Source: Shewanella aestuarii
GTDB lineage: Bacteria; Pseudomonadota; Gammaproteobacteria; Enterobacterales; Shewanellaceae
DNA length: 64,000 nucleotides
Assembly (NCBI RefSeq): GCF_011765625.1
Contig: NZ_CP050313.1
Location: 2,538,501 to 2,602,500 of the forward strand
Direction of reading: 5' to 3'
The position numbers were made by a program, and so were the translations under genes. The notes below the pieces were generated by a model. That model saw nothing but the letters and a program-made list of their open reading frames with translations. It was not told the origin of the DNA and made no database searches. This document shows, piece after piece, positions 18,761-27,018 of this stretch; position 1 is the first letter of the stretch, and the number at the start of each line of letters is the position of its first letter.

Positions 18761-19788
18761 TCAAGGTGCGTTTGGCACTCTGGACAAGTCCAGGCTCTGA
18801 TATTTAACGCCATTGATTCATGTACGAAACCACAAACATTGCAACGCTTTGAGCTAGGGAAAAAGCGATCTACCTCTGCGATAGTGCGTCCCGCCCATTC
18901 CGCTTTGTATTTGAGCTGGCGAATAAACTCTCCCCAACTCGCATCTGCGATATGTTTAGCTAGCTTTAGATTACGGATCATGTTCTTCACAGCTAGAGAT
19001 TCGACACAAACAACTTGGTTATCGTTAATGAGTTTGCGAGACAACTTGTGGAGGTTGTTTGATCGACTATCAGCAATTTTTGCATGTAGGCGAGCTACTT
19101 TCTGACGCATCTTTTCGCGGTTCTTACTGCCTTTCTGTTTCTTGGACAGTTGACGCTGAAGGTATGCCAGTTTCTTTTCGTAGCGTTTGGTGTGGCGAGG
19201 ATTATCGACTTTCTCACCGCTATCTGTGATGAACAGGTTATTTAAACCTAAATCAATACCAACCGTCTTTGCGGTTACAAGCATTGGTTTAGATTCAAAC
19301 TCACATAGCATCGACACAAAGTATCGTCCTGCTTTGTCTTTTGAAATGGTGATAGAGCTAGGTTCGCTTGGCAGCTCAAGCGACCAACGAATATCTAAAG
19401 GTTGATTTGATTTGGCAATGAATAGCTGACCATCGCGGTACTTGAAAGCCGCCTTGGTGAGTCGAATAGATTGCTTGCCATGCTTTGACTTGAACTTTGG
19501 GTACTTGGCTCGCTTTTCCCAAAAGTTTTTGAACGCCTCTTGTTGGTCGCGCAAAGCTTGCTGAAAGATAACACTCGATACTTCTTTGAGCCATTCAAAC
19601 TCTTGCTTTAGAGGTACTAAGCGTTTTTCAAGAACTGAGTGAGCGATAGATCCACCGTTCTCATAATAAGCATCAGTGCGATACTTGAGAGAGTTATTCC
19701 AAACGAAACGACAACAGCCAAACAACTTTGCTAGTAGTTCGCTTTGCTGCTCATTTGGATAGAATCTTTCTTTGTATGCTCTTTTCAT
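18703..19788 (-). CDS. tnpB: TnpB, IS200/IS605 OrfB-family RNA-guided nuclease
   Basis: A complete 361-residue TnpB. The N-terminal helix-turn-helix-like region and strand-rich domain lead to a split RuvC nuclease with Asp179 (VGIDLG), Glu263 (VCVESL) and the final DRDINAA aspartates (343-345), so all three catalytic positions are present. A four-cysteine zinc finger (Cys316, 319, 335, 338) lies between the last two motifs. Studied TnpB proteins cut DNA next to a short motif, guided by an RNA made from the element's right end, and help the element persist. With no tnpA here, the copy depends on a transposase encoded elsewhere. It sits between the signalling island and the aroC operon, both intact. 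Confidence 0.93.
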   Translation of the reverse strand: MKRAYKERFYPNEQQSELLAKLFGCCRFVWNNSLKYRTDAYYENGGSIAHSVLEKRLVPLKQEFEWLKEVSSVIFQQALRDQQEAFKNFWEKRAKYPKFKSKHGKQSIRLTKAAFKYRDGQLFIAKSNQPLDIRWSLELPSEPSSITISKDKAGRYFVSMLCEFESKPMLVTAKTVGIDLGLNNLFITDSGEKVDNPRHTKRYEKKLAYLQRQLSKKQKGSKNREKMRQKVARLHAKIADSRSNNLHKLSRKLINDNQVVCVESLAVKNMIRNLKLAKHIADASWGEFIRQLKYKAEWAGRTIAEVDRFFPSSKRCNVCGFVHESMALNIRAWTCPECQTHLDRDINAAMNIKTVGLAGLV

Positions 19789-19880
19789 TCCACATATCTT
19801 ACAGAAAAAGCTAAGTTCCGAAAAAGTACCGCTTCGCGGTATGCGCTTGTATCCCCGCCCTCGGATCGGGCGAGACTTTA

Positions 19881-20337
19881 CGCGCTATTGGGTAAGTTAA
19901 AAGTATTTAACAATAGTGGGTTAAATTTCGAAACTCATAGAGTATATAGTAGCTTTTTGAAATTCCGACAATGAAATTGCTGGAAATGAATGAGAAAAGT
20001 CATAATCTAAGATTAAGAAGGAAAAACTTACAGGAGGTTCGGTTCTTGGGTTTTATAATCTCAATCAGTTGCTATTGCCATTTTCAATCAATAGTTTACC
20101 AAATCATCGACTTCTCAGCAGGTTTCAATTAATTTATCCATGCTCGTTCCTTGTTGGTATCTGTACATTATTATTCAAATGATCAGATCATGGGGTTAGC
20201 AATTAGTTTCTTGATAACATTAAATTATTATCATGAGTTCAGGCTATTTAATGAAACGTGACACTGACAACGAAGCGCCTATCGGGCGAGCGTTTAAGGA
20301 AAGATGCCTAATGTCGATACCGAGAGTCCACATTGGC
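19881..20337. other. Non-coding region between tnpB element and TrmH-like gene
   Basis: About 457 AT-rich bases without a credible gene on either strand. It lies downstream of the aroC operon and upstream of the left end of the tnpB element. No clear terminator hairpin with a T run was found. Confidence 0.45.
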
Positions 20338-20916
20338 TTATTTGTTTAGCCAATGCTTCACACGAGTTCGATTATTGTTGTCACGACTTTTGCGGATAAG
20401 TTCATCATCAGTTTGATGTTCAGCCGATTTCGCTAATCGGTCATATAACAGGACATTGACCGATGCAGCTAGATTCATACAACCAACGGTTGGTACATAC
20501 ACCACATGTTTTGCTGCATCAATCAACTGTTGTGGGATTGAGCCATCTTCTGGGCCAAACACATAAAACGCATTTTGCGGATGCACAAACTGCGGCAATG
20601 GTACTGCACCAACAACAAGATCGACACATACAATTGTACTGCCATCGGGTACTTGCTCAAGCAAGCTATCAACACCCACTAATGGGATCGTTTTGGTAGC
20701 TTGTTTTTTATCGACTTCATATTGTGGCTCAGCATTTACCGCATAGTTATATCGATTGCCAGTATAAAAAACCTGATCCACTTGATAACAGCCAGATGCA
20801 CGCATAATGCCAGCAACATTCACTGGCGTTTTAGGATTAACCAAACCAATTGAAACAAATGACTTATTAGGGTCAGTTTCATTCACTGGCATAGGTTGAT
20901 TTTGAGGATCTGACAT
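20338..20916 (-). CDS. TrmH/SpoU-family RNA 2'-O-methyltransferase
   Basis: The 192-residue protein has the SPOUT fold pattern: an N-terminal SIGLVNPKTPVNVAGIMRAS segment that resembles TrmH motif 1, a middle FVFGPEDG-like motif (YVFGPEDGSIP), and the C-terminal PTVGCMNLAASVNVLLYDRL knot that binds S-adenosylmethionine. It should methylate a ribose in tRNA or rRNA; the target is unknown. The ATG at 20916 (MSDPQNQP) is chosen because the longer frame to 21003 would overlap yfcL and has no family match. It is the last gene of the prmB-aroC operon, 44 bases behind yfcL. Confidence 0.85.
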   Translation of the reverse strand: MSDPQNQPMPVNETDPNKSFVSIGLVNPKTPVNVAGIMRASGCYQVDQVFYTGNRYNYAVNAEPQYEVDKKQATKTIPLVGVDSLLEQVPDGSTIVCVDLVVGAVPLPQFVHPQNAFYVFGPEDGSIPQQLIDAAKHVVYVPTVGCMNLAASVNVLLYDRLAKSAEHQTDDELIRKSRDNNNRTRVKHWLNK

Positions 20917-20960
20917 TGGAATTATCTTATTTTGTCTAATGTGAATTAGCCTAACGAGCA

Positions 20961-21239
20961 TTAGCTTAATTGAGTAACGATTCGACTTCTTAATTGCTGC
21001 CATGCATTTTCAACTAACGCATAATCAATGTCGTTTAATTCATCGTTGGCAAGTGCTAAACAATTGACCATTTTTGCATCTAATGCATTCAAATCTTGTT
21101 CTGGCTCAACTTCAAGTTCTGATAAAACAACGGCAACATGACCTTGAAGATACCCACTAGCGAACAGCGCATCATCGTCTCCAGTGCTAACTGTTTCTTC
21201 AATCCAAGATTCCATTGCTGCATCATACTGTTCTAACAT
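20961..21239 (-). CDS. yfcL: YfcL family protein
   Basis: This 92-residue acidic protein matches YfcL along its full length, including the DDxLFASGYLQGH segment and a C-terminal tryptophan-containing helix. The function of YfcL is unknown. In Escherichia coli yfcL likewise sits near prmB and aroC, so the neighbourhood supports the call. The ATG lies four bases after the stop of the kinase-like gene upstream, indicating co-translation. Confidence 0.85.
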   Translation of the reverse strand: MLEQYDAAMESWIEETVSTGDDDALFASGYLQGHVAVVLSELEVEPEQDLNALDAKMVNCLALANDELNDIDYALVENAWQQLRSRIVTQLS

Positions 21240-21243
21240 GGTT

Positions 21244-22368
21244 TTACTCCACCAGATCTGGGTTGGCTACTTGATACATCACGTAATCATGGTAACCAGT
21301 AATGACTTTATAATAGCCGCTGAGGGCTTTATCTAATTCAGGGTCGCCACTATCCACAATTAACGGGCGACCTTCAAGTGCTTTTAACTTAGTTTTTGTG
21401 GCAACGATCATGATATTGTCTTTGCCGAGGCGTTTTATCAGTTCAGGGGATAATTGCTGATTTCCGCGCCCTAAAATATGCCCTTGCCCACCAATAAGGG
21501 TGATAACCAATTTGGTTGGCTGATCTTGGCTGAGCTCTAATAGTTGCTGGAAGGTTACATCGCTGGCAACAAGCTGTTTATCATGAATAACATCAACACC
21601 CAATAAGGTGTTATCAAGATATAAGTCTTCCATAATTGCTGCAACGGTACTGCCCGACCCCATAATGAATAGCTCATCCTCCATCGACTCAATCACATCT
21701 GCTGCAATATCAGCTAACACTAGCTCGTCAACTTCTTTACCACCCATTTTCACTGCTTGTACATATCTCGGCTCAGCGGGAACCAGCATTTCACCAAAGC
21801 GTTTGGCTTTGACAGTGCCCTGCCTAAATGCGGTTTCATCAATGTCCATCACATCGGCGGTCATTAAACTCACAAGCTCGCCATCAAGTAGCATTTTGAC
21901 CACTAGCCCTGACGCTTTAGGGGTTATACCATATACACCAGAATGAATTTTAACTCCGGCTGGTACGCCAAGCACAGGTAGTTGATCGCCCACAACAGAG
22001 AAGACATCACGAGCAGTACCATCACCACCAGCAAAAACTAATAAATCAAGCGATTGCGACAATAATGCTGTTGCAGCCTGTTGAGTATCTTTTTGACTAG
22101 TTTGTACTGCGCTTTGATAAACCACTTCAGTTTGAAAACCCATTTGCTCCGCTAAGGTTTGCCCCATTTGCTCTGAAGCGGTCACGATAATAACTTGCTG
22201 TTGATAAGGTAAAATGACCTCTAATGCTTGCTGCATACGCAGATGTGCTTTAGGCACAGCGCCTTTATCCAGCGCTTGTTGCGCTACGCCATCGGAGCCT
22301 TTTAAACCCACACTGCCGCCTAAGCCAGCTAAAGGGTTAATTAATAAACCTAATCGAAACGGTTTCAC
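21244..22368 (-). CDS. ATP-NAD kinase family protein
   Basis: The 374-residue protein has an N-terminal GLLINPLAGLGGSVGLKG segment, a GGDGTARDV motif that matches the nucleotide-binding GGDGT of NAD and lipid kinases, and the PAGVKIHSGV segment of this subfamily. It is longer than the housekeeping NAD kinase and belongs to the COG3199 type, whose exact substrate is not established (acetoin catabolism AcoX-like or NAD-binding). Its start overlaps the MFS stop by four bases (ATGA), so the two are translated together. The family assignment is secure, but the reaction is an inference. Confidence 0.82.
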   Translation of the reverse strand: MKPFRLGLLINPLAGLGGSVGLKGSDGVAQQALDKGAVPKAHLRMQQALEVILPYQQQVIIVTASEQMGQTLAEQMGFQTEVVYQSAVQTSQKDTQQAATALLSQSLDLLVFAGGDGTARDVFSVVGDQLPVLGVPAGVKIHSGVYGITPKASGLVVKMLLDGELVSLMTADVMDIDETAFRQGTVKAKRFGEMLVPAEPRYVQAVKMGGKEVDELVLADIAADVIESMEDELFIMGSGSTVAAIMEDLYLDNTLLGVDVIHDKQLVASDVTFQQLLELSQDQPTKLVITLIGGQGHILGRGNQQLSPELIKRLGKDNIMIVATKTKLKALEGRPLIVDSGDPELDKALSGYYKVITGYHDYVMYQVANPDLVE

Positions 22369-23597
22369 GCAAGCTCCTTGTCATTATCTGACGCCATTTT
22401 TGAATGATTTTCGCCTTCAATTTCATTGGCTAATTGTTGATTTTTACCATTCATATTAGGAATAAATATCACCACTACTGCAGATGTAAATGCACAAGCG
22501 GCAGCAAATACCCAAGTATAAACAGCGCTACTACCATCACCCCATATTATGCCGCTTATCCAAGTACCGAGCGCCCCACCAACACCAAAACTAACACTGG
22601 CATACATGGCTTGACCTGCACTTCGATGATGAATGCCAAAGTGACGATGAATAAATTGAATCGACACAGCATGAGTTAACCCAAAGGTAAACGCATGTAA
22701 TACTTGGCTAATACTAAGTAAAATCAACGACTGCGGATAATACCCTAAAATCAGCCATCTCACCGAGGTCAGTAGCAAACTCAATATTAATAAGCTGCGT
22801 AAACCATATTTGCCAATCAGTTTAGAGGCATATAAAAAGATAAATATTTCAGCCAATACACCAAAGGCAACGAGTATCCCGGCGATGGTTTCAGAGTAGC
22901 CAACCTGCTTTAAATACAATACAAAAAAGCCATAAAATGGCCCTACACTCATTTGTAAAAGCATCGCCGACAGTAAAAATAAAATAATCGATTTATCTAA
23001 AACTAGCTTAGGGCGCACAGCCGTTTTATCAATATATGCTCGGTTTGCAGGTAATGGCATTGAACTCAGCAACAACCCAATAAACAGCGCCATGCCGATA
23101 TACGGCAAAATTTGAGCCCCAAGCATATCAATCGCAAAACCAGCAGCAATCACCAGCACAATATAACCAATACTGCCCCAGCTTCTGATTGCACCATATT
23201 GATTTGCATTGTCGCCTAAGGTTTCAAGAGTGATGACTTCAAGCTGAGCAAGAATCGCATTCCAGAAAAAGGTATATACCATTAAGCTGATGGCTAGATA
23301 TAAAAATCCCCCTTCAAAGAAAAAGCTGATAAAGGTTAATGCAGCACAAAAAGCACCGACTTTTATCAGCTCAGATCGCATGCCAGTTCTATCAGCCACT
23401 ATGGCCCATAAGTTAGGCGCAACGATTCGCGTGGCCATTAAAATAGCGAGCAAAATACCAATTTCTTGCGCGTCAAAACCTCGGGAGTCAAAAAAGACAC
23501 CTAAGTAAGGAACAAGGACACCAAGAATTGAAAAAAAGAAGAAATAACAAGCCCTGAGCCAACGAAGTTGTGACTCAGGGCTAGATGGTTGAGACAT
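22365..23597 (-). CDS. MFS transporter, HcaT/MFS_1-like
   Basis: A 410-residue integral membrane protein with twelve hydrophobic segments. The N-terminus (LRWLRACYFFFFSILGVLVPY) and the loop ATRIVAPNLWAIVADRTG match the HcaT-like 3-phenylpropionate transporter group of the major facilitator superfamily. The C-terminal tail is charged and cytoplasmic. The substrate is unknown. The ATG abuts the aroC stop (TAAATG) and the stop overlaps the kinase-like gene, so it is in the middle of a tightly packed operon. Confidence 0.85.
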   Translation of the reverse strand: MSQPSSPESQLRWLRACYFFFFSILGVLVPYLGVFFDSRGFDAQEIGILLAILMATRIVAPNLWAIVADRTGMRSELIKVGAFCAALTFISFFFEGGFLYLAISLMVYTFFWNAILAQLEVITLETLGDNANQYGAIRSWGSIGYIVLVIAAGFAIDMLGAQILPYIGMALFIGLLLSSMPLPANRAYIDKTAVRPKLVLDKSIILFLLSAMLLQMSVGPFYGFFVLYLKQVGYSETIAGILVAFGVLAEIFIFLYASKLIGKYGLRSLLILSLLLTSVRWLILGYYPQSLILLSISQVLHAFTFGLTHAVSIQFIHRHFGIHHRSAGQAMYASVSFGVGGALGTWISGIIWGDGSSAVYTWVFAAACAFTSAVVVIFIPNMNGKNQQLANEIEGENHSKMASDNDKELA

Positions 23598-24691
23598 TTA
23601 GCGCATTCCGATAACTGGGGTTTGGCTATTCACATCCTGATTTTGAGCACGGTGTCGTAATAAATGATCCATCAATACGATTGCTAACATGGCTTCTGCA
23701 ATCGGTACGGCACGAATACCAACGCAAGGATCATGGCGTCCTTTGGTAACAACATCAGCCACATCGCCCTGTACCGTCATACTTTGACCAGGAATACTGA
23801 TACTTGAAGTCGGTTTAAGTGCAATATGAGCAACAACAGGCTGACCAGATGAAATGCCACCAAGTACACCACCCGCGTGATTGGTAGCAAAACCTTGTGG
23901 CGACATTAAGTCACGTCCTTCAGAGCCTTTTTGGGTGACAACAGCAAAACCATCACCAATTTCAACGCCTTTTACCGCATTAATCCCATGAGTGCATGGG
24001 CAATATCTGCATCAAGGCGATCAAAAACTGGCTCGCCTAATCCGACAGGTACTCCCATTGCTGCTACGGTAATTTTAGCGCCCACAGAATCACCTGATTT
24101 TTTAAGGTCGCGCATGTAATCATCTAACGCATCCAGTTTGGACGCATCAGGGAAAAAGAAAGCATTTTGTTCAACTTGGTCTAAGTCAACCGACTCAGCA
24201 CTAATTGGTCCAAGTTGTGACAAATAACCATGAATGTCGATACCGTGTACCGCTTTCAAATACTTTTTCGCCACAGCACCAGCCGCGACCCGCATGGCAG
24301 TTTCTCGCGCAGATGAGCGTCCGCCACCGCGGTAATCCCGCAAACCGTATTTTTGCTGATAGGTATAATCAGCGTGTCCTGGGCGAAATAAATCTTTGAT
24401 ATTTGAGTAGTCTTGACTGCGTTGATCGGTATTTTCAATTAACAAACCAATCGAAGTACCTGTGGTTTTACCTTCAAATACCCCTGATAAAATTTTCACT
24501 TCATCGGCTTCACGGCGCGCAGTGGTATAACGAGAAGTCCCCGGACGACGACGGTCTAAATCATGCTGCATATCTTCAACAGTTAATTCCAGCCCCGGTG
24601 GGCAACCATCAATAATACAACCCAATGCCACGCCATGGCTTTCACCAAAGGTGGTCACTACAAAGTTTTGCCCAATGCTATTTCCTGACAT
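23598..24691 (-). pseudogene. aroC: Chorismate synthase AroC, interrupted by a one-base frameshift
   Basis: The gene encodes chorismate synthase, which makes chorismate from EPSP using reduced FMN, the last shared step of aromatic amino acid synthesis. The first frame (24691 to about 23986) has [37 protein letters not shown] and the SARETA segment; the second frame (to 23598) has [34 protein letters not shown]. Together they make the normal 364 residues. The shift lies in the C run 23985-23987 (G run on the coding strand); adding one G restores [18 protein letters not shown], as in other species. Since the pathway is normally essential, a sequencing error is likely. It is second in its operon, 42 bases after prmB. 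Confidence 0.95.
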
Positions 24692-24733
24692 CTGCCGTTA
24701 TACCTCTACTCAATCTGAATTTATCTGATGCTA

Positions 24734-25678
24734 TTATTCACTATCTTTGTAGATTGCGAAAAGTGATTGATTTTCAACTAGCTGATCACGAGTCAAAACA
24801 AATACCCCGTCACCGCCAAATTCAAAGTCAACCCAAGTGAATGGTACGTCTGGGAATTGCTCCATTAAATGCACCATAGAATTGCCCACTTCAACCACTA
24901 GCAAGCCATCTTTGGTTAAATAATCTGCGGCATTGGCCAAAATACGTTTGGTTAAATCTAGTCCATCACGACCTGACGCTAAACCGATAGCAGGCTCATG
25001 ATGATATTCATCTGGCATATCGCCAATATCTTGAGCATCAACATAAGGTGGGTTAGACACAATCAAATCATACTGCGGGCCTTTCGGAATTGATGAAAAC
25101 ACATCTGACTGGATTGGGAACACACGGTCTAACAAACCATGATTTTCAATATTGATTTGCGCAACTTCAAGGGCATCTTCGCTAATATCAAGTGCATCGA
25201 CTTCAGCATTTTCAAATGCATAAGCACATGCAATGGCAATACATGCACTACCTGTACATAAATCCATCACGCGGTTGATATGCTTGTTGTATAACCAAGG
25301 GCTAAAGTTGTTATTAATTAATTCAGCAATCGGTGAACGCGGGACTAACACACGTTTGTCAACGAAAAACTCTAGACCTGCAAAACGAGCTTTATTGGTG
25401 AGATAAGGCACAGGCAAGCGCTCACGAACGCGGCGAATAATTAACTCAACAATTTTATGTTTTTCACTGCTGGTTAAGTTGCTTAAAATAACTTGCTGGC
25501 CAATTTCATCTGGAAGGTGTAAGGCATGAAAAACCAATGCGATGGCTTCGTCCCAAGCATTATCAGTCCCATGACCATAATAAATACCTGCATCGTTAAA
25601 ACGGCTAACAGCCCAACGTAACATGTCGCCAATTGTACGTAATTCAGTGACGGCTTCGTCTACAAAGATTTTATCCAA
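24734..25678 (-). CDS. prmB: Ribosomal protein L3 glutamine N5-methyltransferase PrmB
   Basis: The 314-residue protein matches PrmB throughout. It has the [10 protein letters not shown]-terminus, the AdoMet-binding [14 protein letters not shown] loop, and the SNPPYVDA motif (NPPY) that positions the glutamine side chain. It methylates a glutamine of ribosomal protein L3 during ribosome assembly. The start is taken as TTG at 25678 because a GGAG sequence lies seven bases upstream and the resulting protein begins like other PrmB proteins; an upstream TTG at 25693 is possible. It begins the prmB-aroC operon and is divergent from smrB. Confidence 0.92.
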   Translation of the reverse strand: MDKIFVDEAVTELRTIGDMLRWAVSRFNDAGIYYGHGTDNAWDEAIALVFHALHLPDEIGQQVILSNLTSSEKHKIVELIIRRVRERLPVPYLTNKARFAGLEFFVDKRVLVPRSPIAELINNNFSPWLYNKHINRVMDLCTGSACIAIACAYAFENAEVDALDISEDALEVAQINIENHGLLDRVFPIQSDVFSSIPKGPQYDLIVSNPPYVDAQDIGDMPDEYHHEPAIGLASGRDGLDLTKRILANAADYLTKDGLLVVEVGNSMVHLMEQFPDVPFTWVDFEFGGDGVFVLTRDQLVENQSLFAIYKDSE

Positions 25679-25757
25679 AACACACTCCAACAAAATAGTT
25701 CACAGGCATTGTAACTGATGTCTATTAAGATGACATAGAATTCAATACAATATCCCC

Positions 25758-26285
25758 ATGAAAGAGAAAAATATCACCGATTTCGAGTCCTTCAGTGAAT
25801 TAGTTGCAGGGATTAAACCGTTAAAGCAACAAACTCATCACTTTAAGCACCCGATAAAAACAAAACAACAAGTCGAAATAAAAGAGCAGCAGCTCCATGC
25901 TAGCAGCTATTTTTCGGACACCTATCAACCTTTGTTGCCAACCGAAGGCCCGATGCGCTGGGCAAATGATGATGTTGACAAGCTTGAATTAAAGCGTTTA
26001 AGACGCGGCGATTATGTTCCCGATCTACTTTTAGACTTGCATGGCCTTAGGCAATCAGAAGCCAAGCTTGAATTGGCTGCGTTAATTCAAGCCTGTATCA
26101 AACAAAATAGCCTTTGTTGCTGCGTAATGCATGGTTACGGTACGGGCATTTTAAAACAACAAATTCCCATGTGGTTAGTGCAGCACCCAAAAGTCAAAGC
26201 CTTTCATCAAGCCCCCAAAGAATGGGGTGGTGATGCCGCCTTGTTAGTTTTAATTGATATTGGCGATCAACCATATCGTCGATAA
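25758..26285 (+). CDS. smrB: SmrB, Smr-domain endonuclease for collided ribosomes
   Basis: The 175-residue protein has a C-terminal Smr domain with the DLHGLRQSEAK motif and the HGYGTGILK motif, and an N-terminal extension typical of SmrB. In Escherichia coli SmrB is recruited to collided ribosomes and cleaves the mRNA between them. The gene is transcribed away from prmB, as in many gammaproteobacteria, and ends at a strong bidirectional terminator shared with sixA. Confidence 0.92.
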   Translation: MKEKNITDFESFSELVAGIKPLKQQTHHFKHPIKTKQQVEIKEQQLHASSYFSDTYQPLLPTEGPMRWANDDVDKLELKRLRRGDYVPDLLLDLHGLRQSEAKLELAALIQACIKQNSLCCCVMHGYGTGILKQQIPMWLVQHPKVKAFHQAPKEWGGDAALLVLIDIGDQPYRR

Positions 26286-26302
26286 ACGATATAACAATTA
26301 AC

Positions 26303-26335
26303 AAAAAGGCTTTGTGATAATCACAAAGCCTTTTT
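26303..26335. terminator. Bidirectional terminator between smrB and sixA
   Basis: A 15-bp perfect stem AAAAAGGCTTTGTGA / TCACAAAGCCTTTTT with a three-base loop. T runs on both strands make it work for both convergent genes. Confidence 0.93.
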
Positions 26336-26361
26336 GTTTAGCTATCAAGTACGCCTTACTA

Positions 26362-26829
26362 TTAGCTCGCTTGTGGGTAGCTCATACCCACATAACTTGC
26401 TTGTTCAAGGTGTTTATCAATTTGTACAAAAGCAGAGGTAGCAAAAATAGGTGGCTCTTTGCCAGCCACAAGCTCACTCACTAAAAAGCCCACAATCGGC
26501 ATATGTGTCACCACAAGTACAGTATCAGCTTTGTACTGATCAGCATAAGCTAATATAACATCTGCCGCGGTTTTAGGATCTCCCGATGGCGTAATGTCAT
26601 CAAGCACCACACATTTACGAGGTTTGGGTAAATGTTTACTCAAGACTTGCCAAGTTTGCTGAGCTCGCAAGTAAGGGCTAATAAGCACTAAATCTAGCTG
26701 GCTAATTTTACTACTGAGTAAATTAGCCATTTGTCCTGTTTGGTAACGTCCATGATGGGTTAATGTCCTTTCGCGATCAGATGGAGCGTCGAACCCCGAC
26801 TCACCATGTCGCATCAAAAATAACTGCAT
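26362..26829 (-). CDS. sixA: Phosphohistidine phosphatase SixA
   Basis: The 155-residue protein has the LMRHGES histidine-phosphatase motif with catalytic His8, the SPYLRAQQT loop and a VTHMP second histidine, the standard SixA set. SixA removes phosphate from histidines of phosphotransfer proteins. In Escherichia coli it lies next to fadIJ, which here is about 9 kb away. It is divergent from the M16 protease gene. Confidence 0.9.
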   Translation of the reverse strand: MQLFLMRHGESGFDAPSDRERTLTHHGRYQTGQMANLLSSKISQLDLVLISPYLRAQQTWQVLSKHLPKPRKCVVLDDITPSGDPKTAADVILAYADQYKADTVLVVTHMPIVGFLVSELVAGKEPPIFATSAFVQIDKHLEQASYVGMSYPQAS

Positions 26830-26937
26830 ACCCTACTCGCTAACACCAATATTGACTCATTGGCGCAATTGTAGACCCAATAGCTAACGAACGAAACTGA
26901 TTACTAACAAAAATTAACTCAACTTTAGTCGATATTT

Positions 26938-26959
26938 ATAACAAAGTTGCCTTTGTTAT
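26938..26959. promoter_or_regulatory. Palindrome in the sixA/M16 protease promoter region
   Basis: ATAACAAAG (26938-26946) is repeated inverted as CTTTGTTAT (26951-26959) with a four-base spacer. It lies 60 bases before the protease start and 109 bases before sixA, so it could be an operator for either gene. No known regulator is assigned. Confidence 0.35.
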
Positions 26960-27018
26960 TTGCTAAAAACTGATAACAATATCAATATATAAAGACAATA
27001 AAGTTCTGGAGCCTTCTC

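Larger units (their letters stand above)
18580..19880 (-). mobile_element. IS200/IS605-type element carrying only tnpB
   Basis: The element holds tnpB without the tnpA transposase. Its ends are hairpin-forming rather than inverted repeats, as expected for this family. At the right end (downstream of tnpB) a hairpin spans about 18583-18619 (GCAGC-GAA-GCTGC core on the minus strand); at the left end are hairpins at 19827-19841 (TACCGC-TTC-GCGGTA) and 19856-19872. Both ends share CCCCGCCCT. Exact borders cannot be fixed without an empty-site comparison. Confidence 0.65.

Noticed and set aside
20917..21003. N-terminal extension of the TrmH-like protein
   Set aside because: It overlaps yfcL and has no homology; ATG at 20916 is sufficient.
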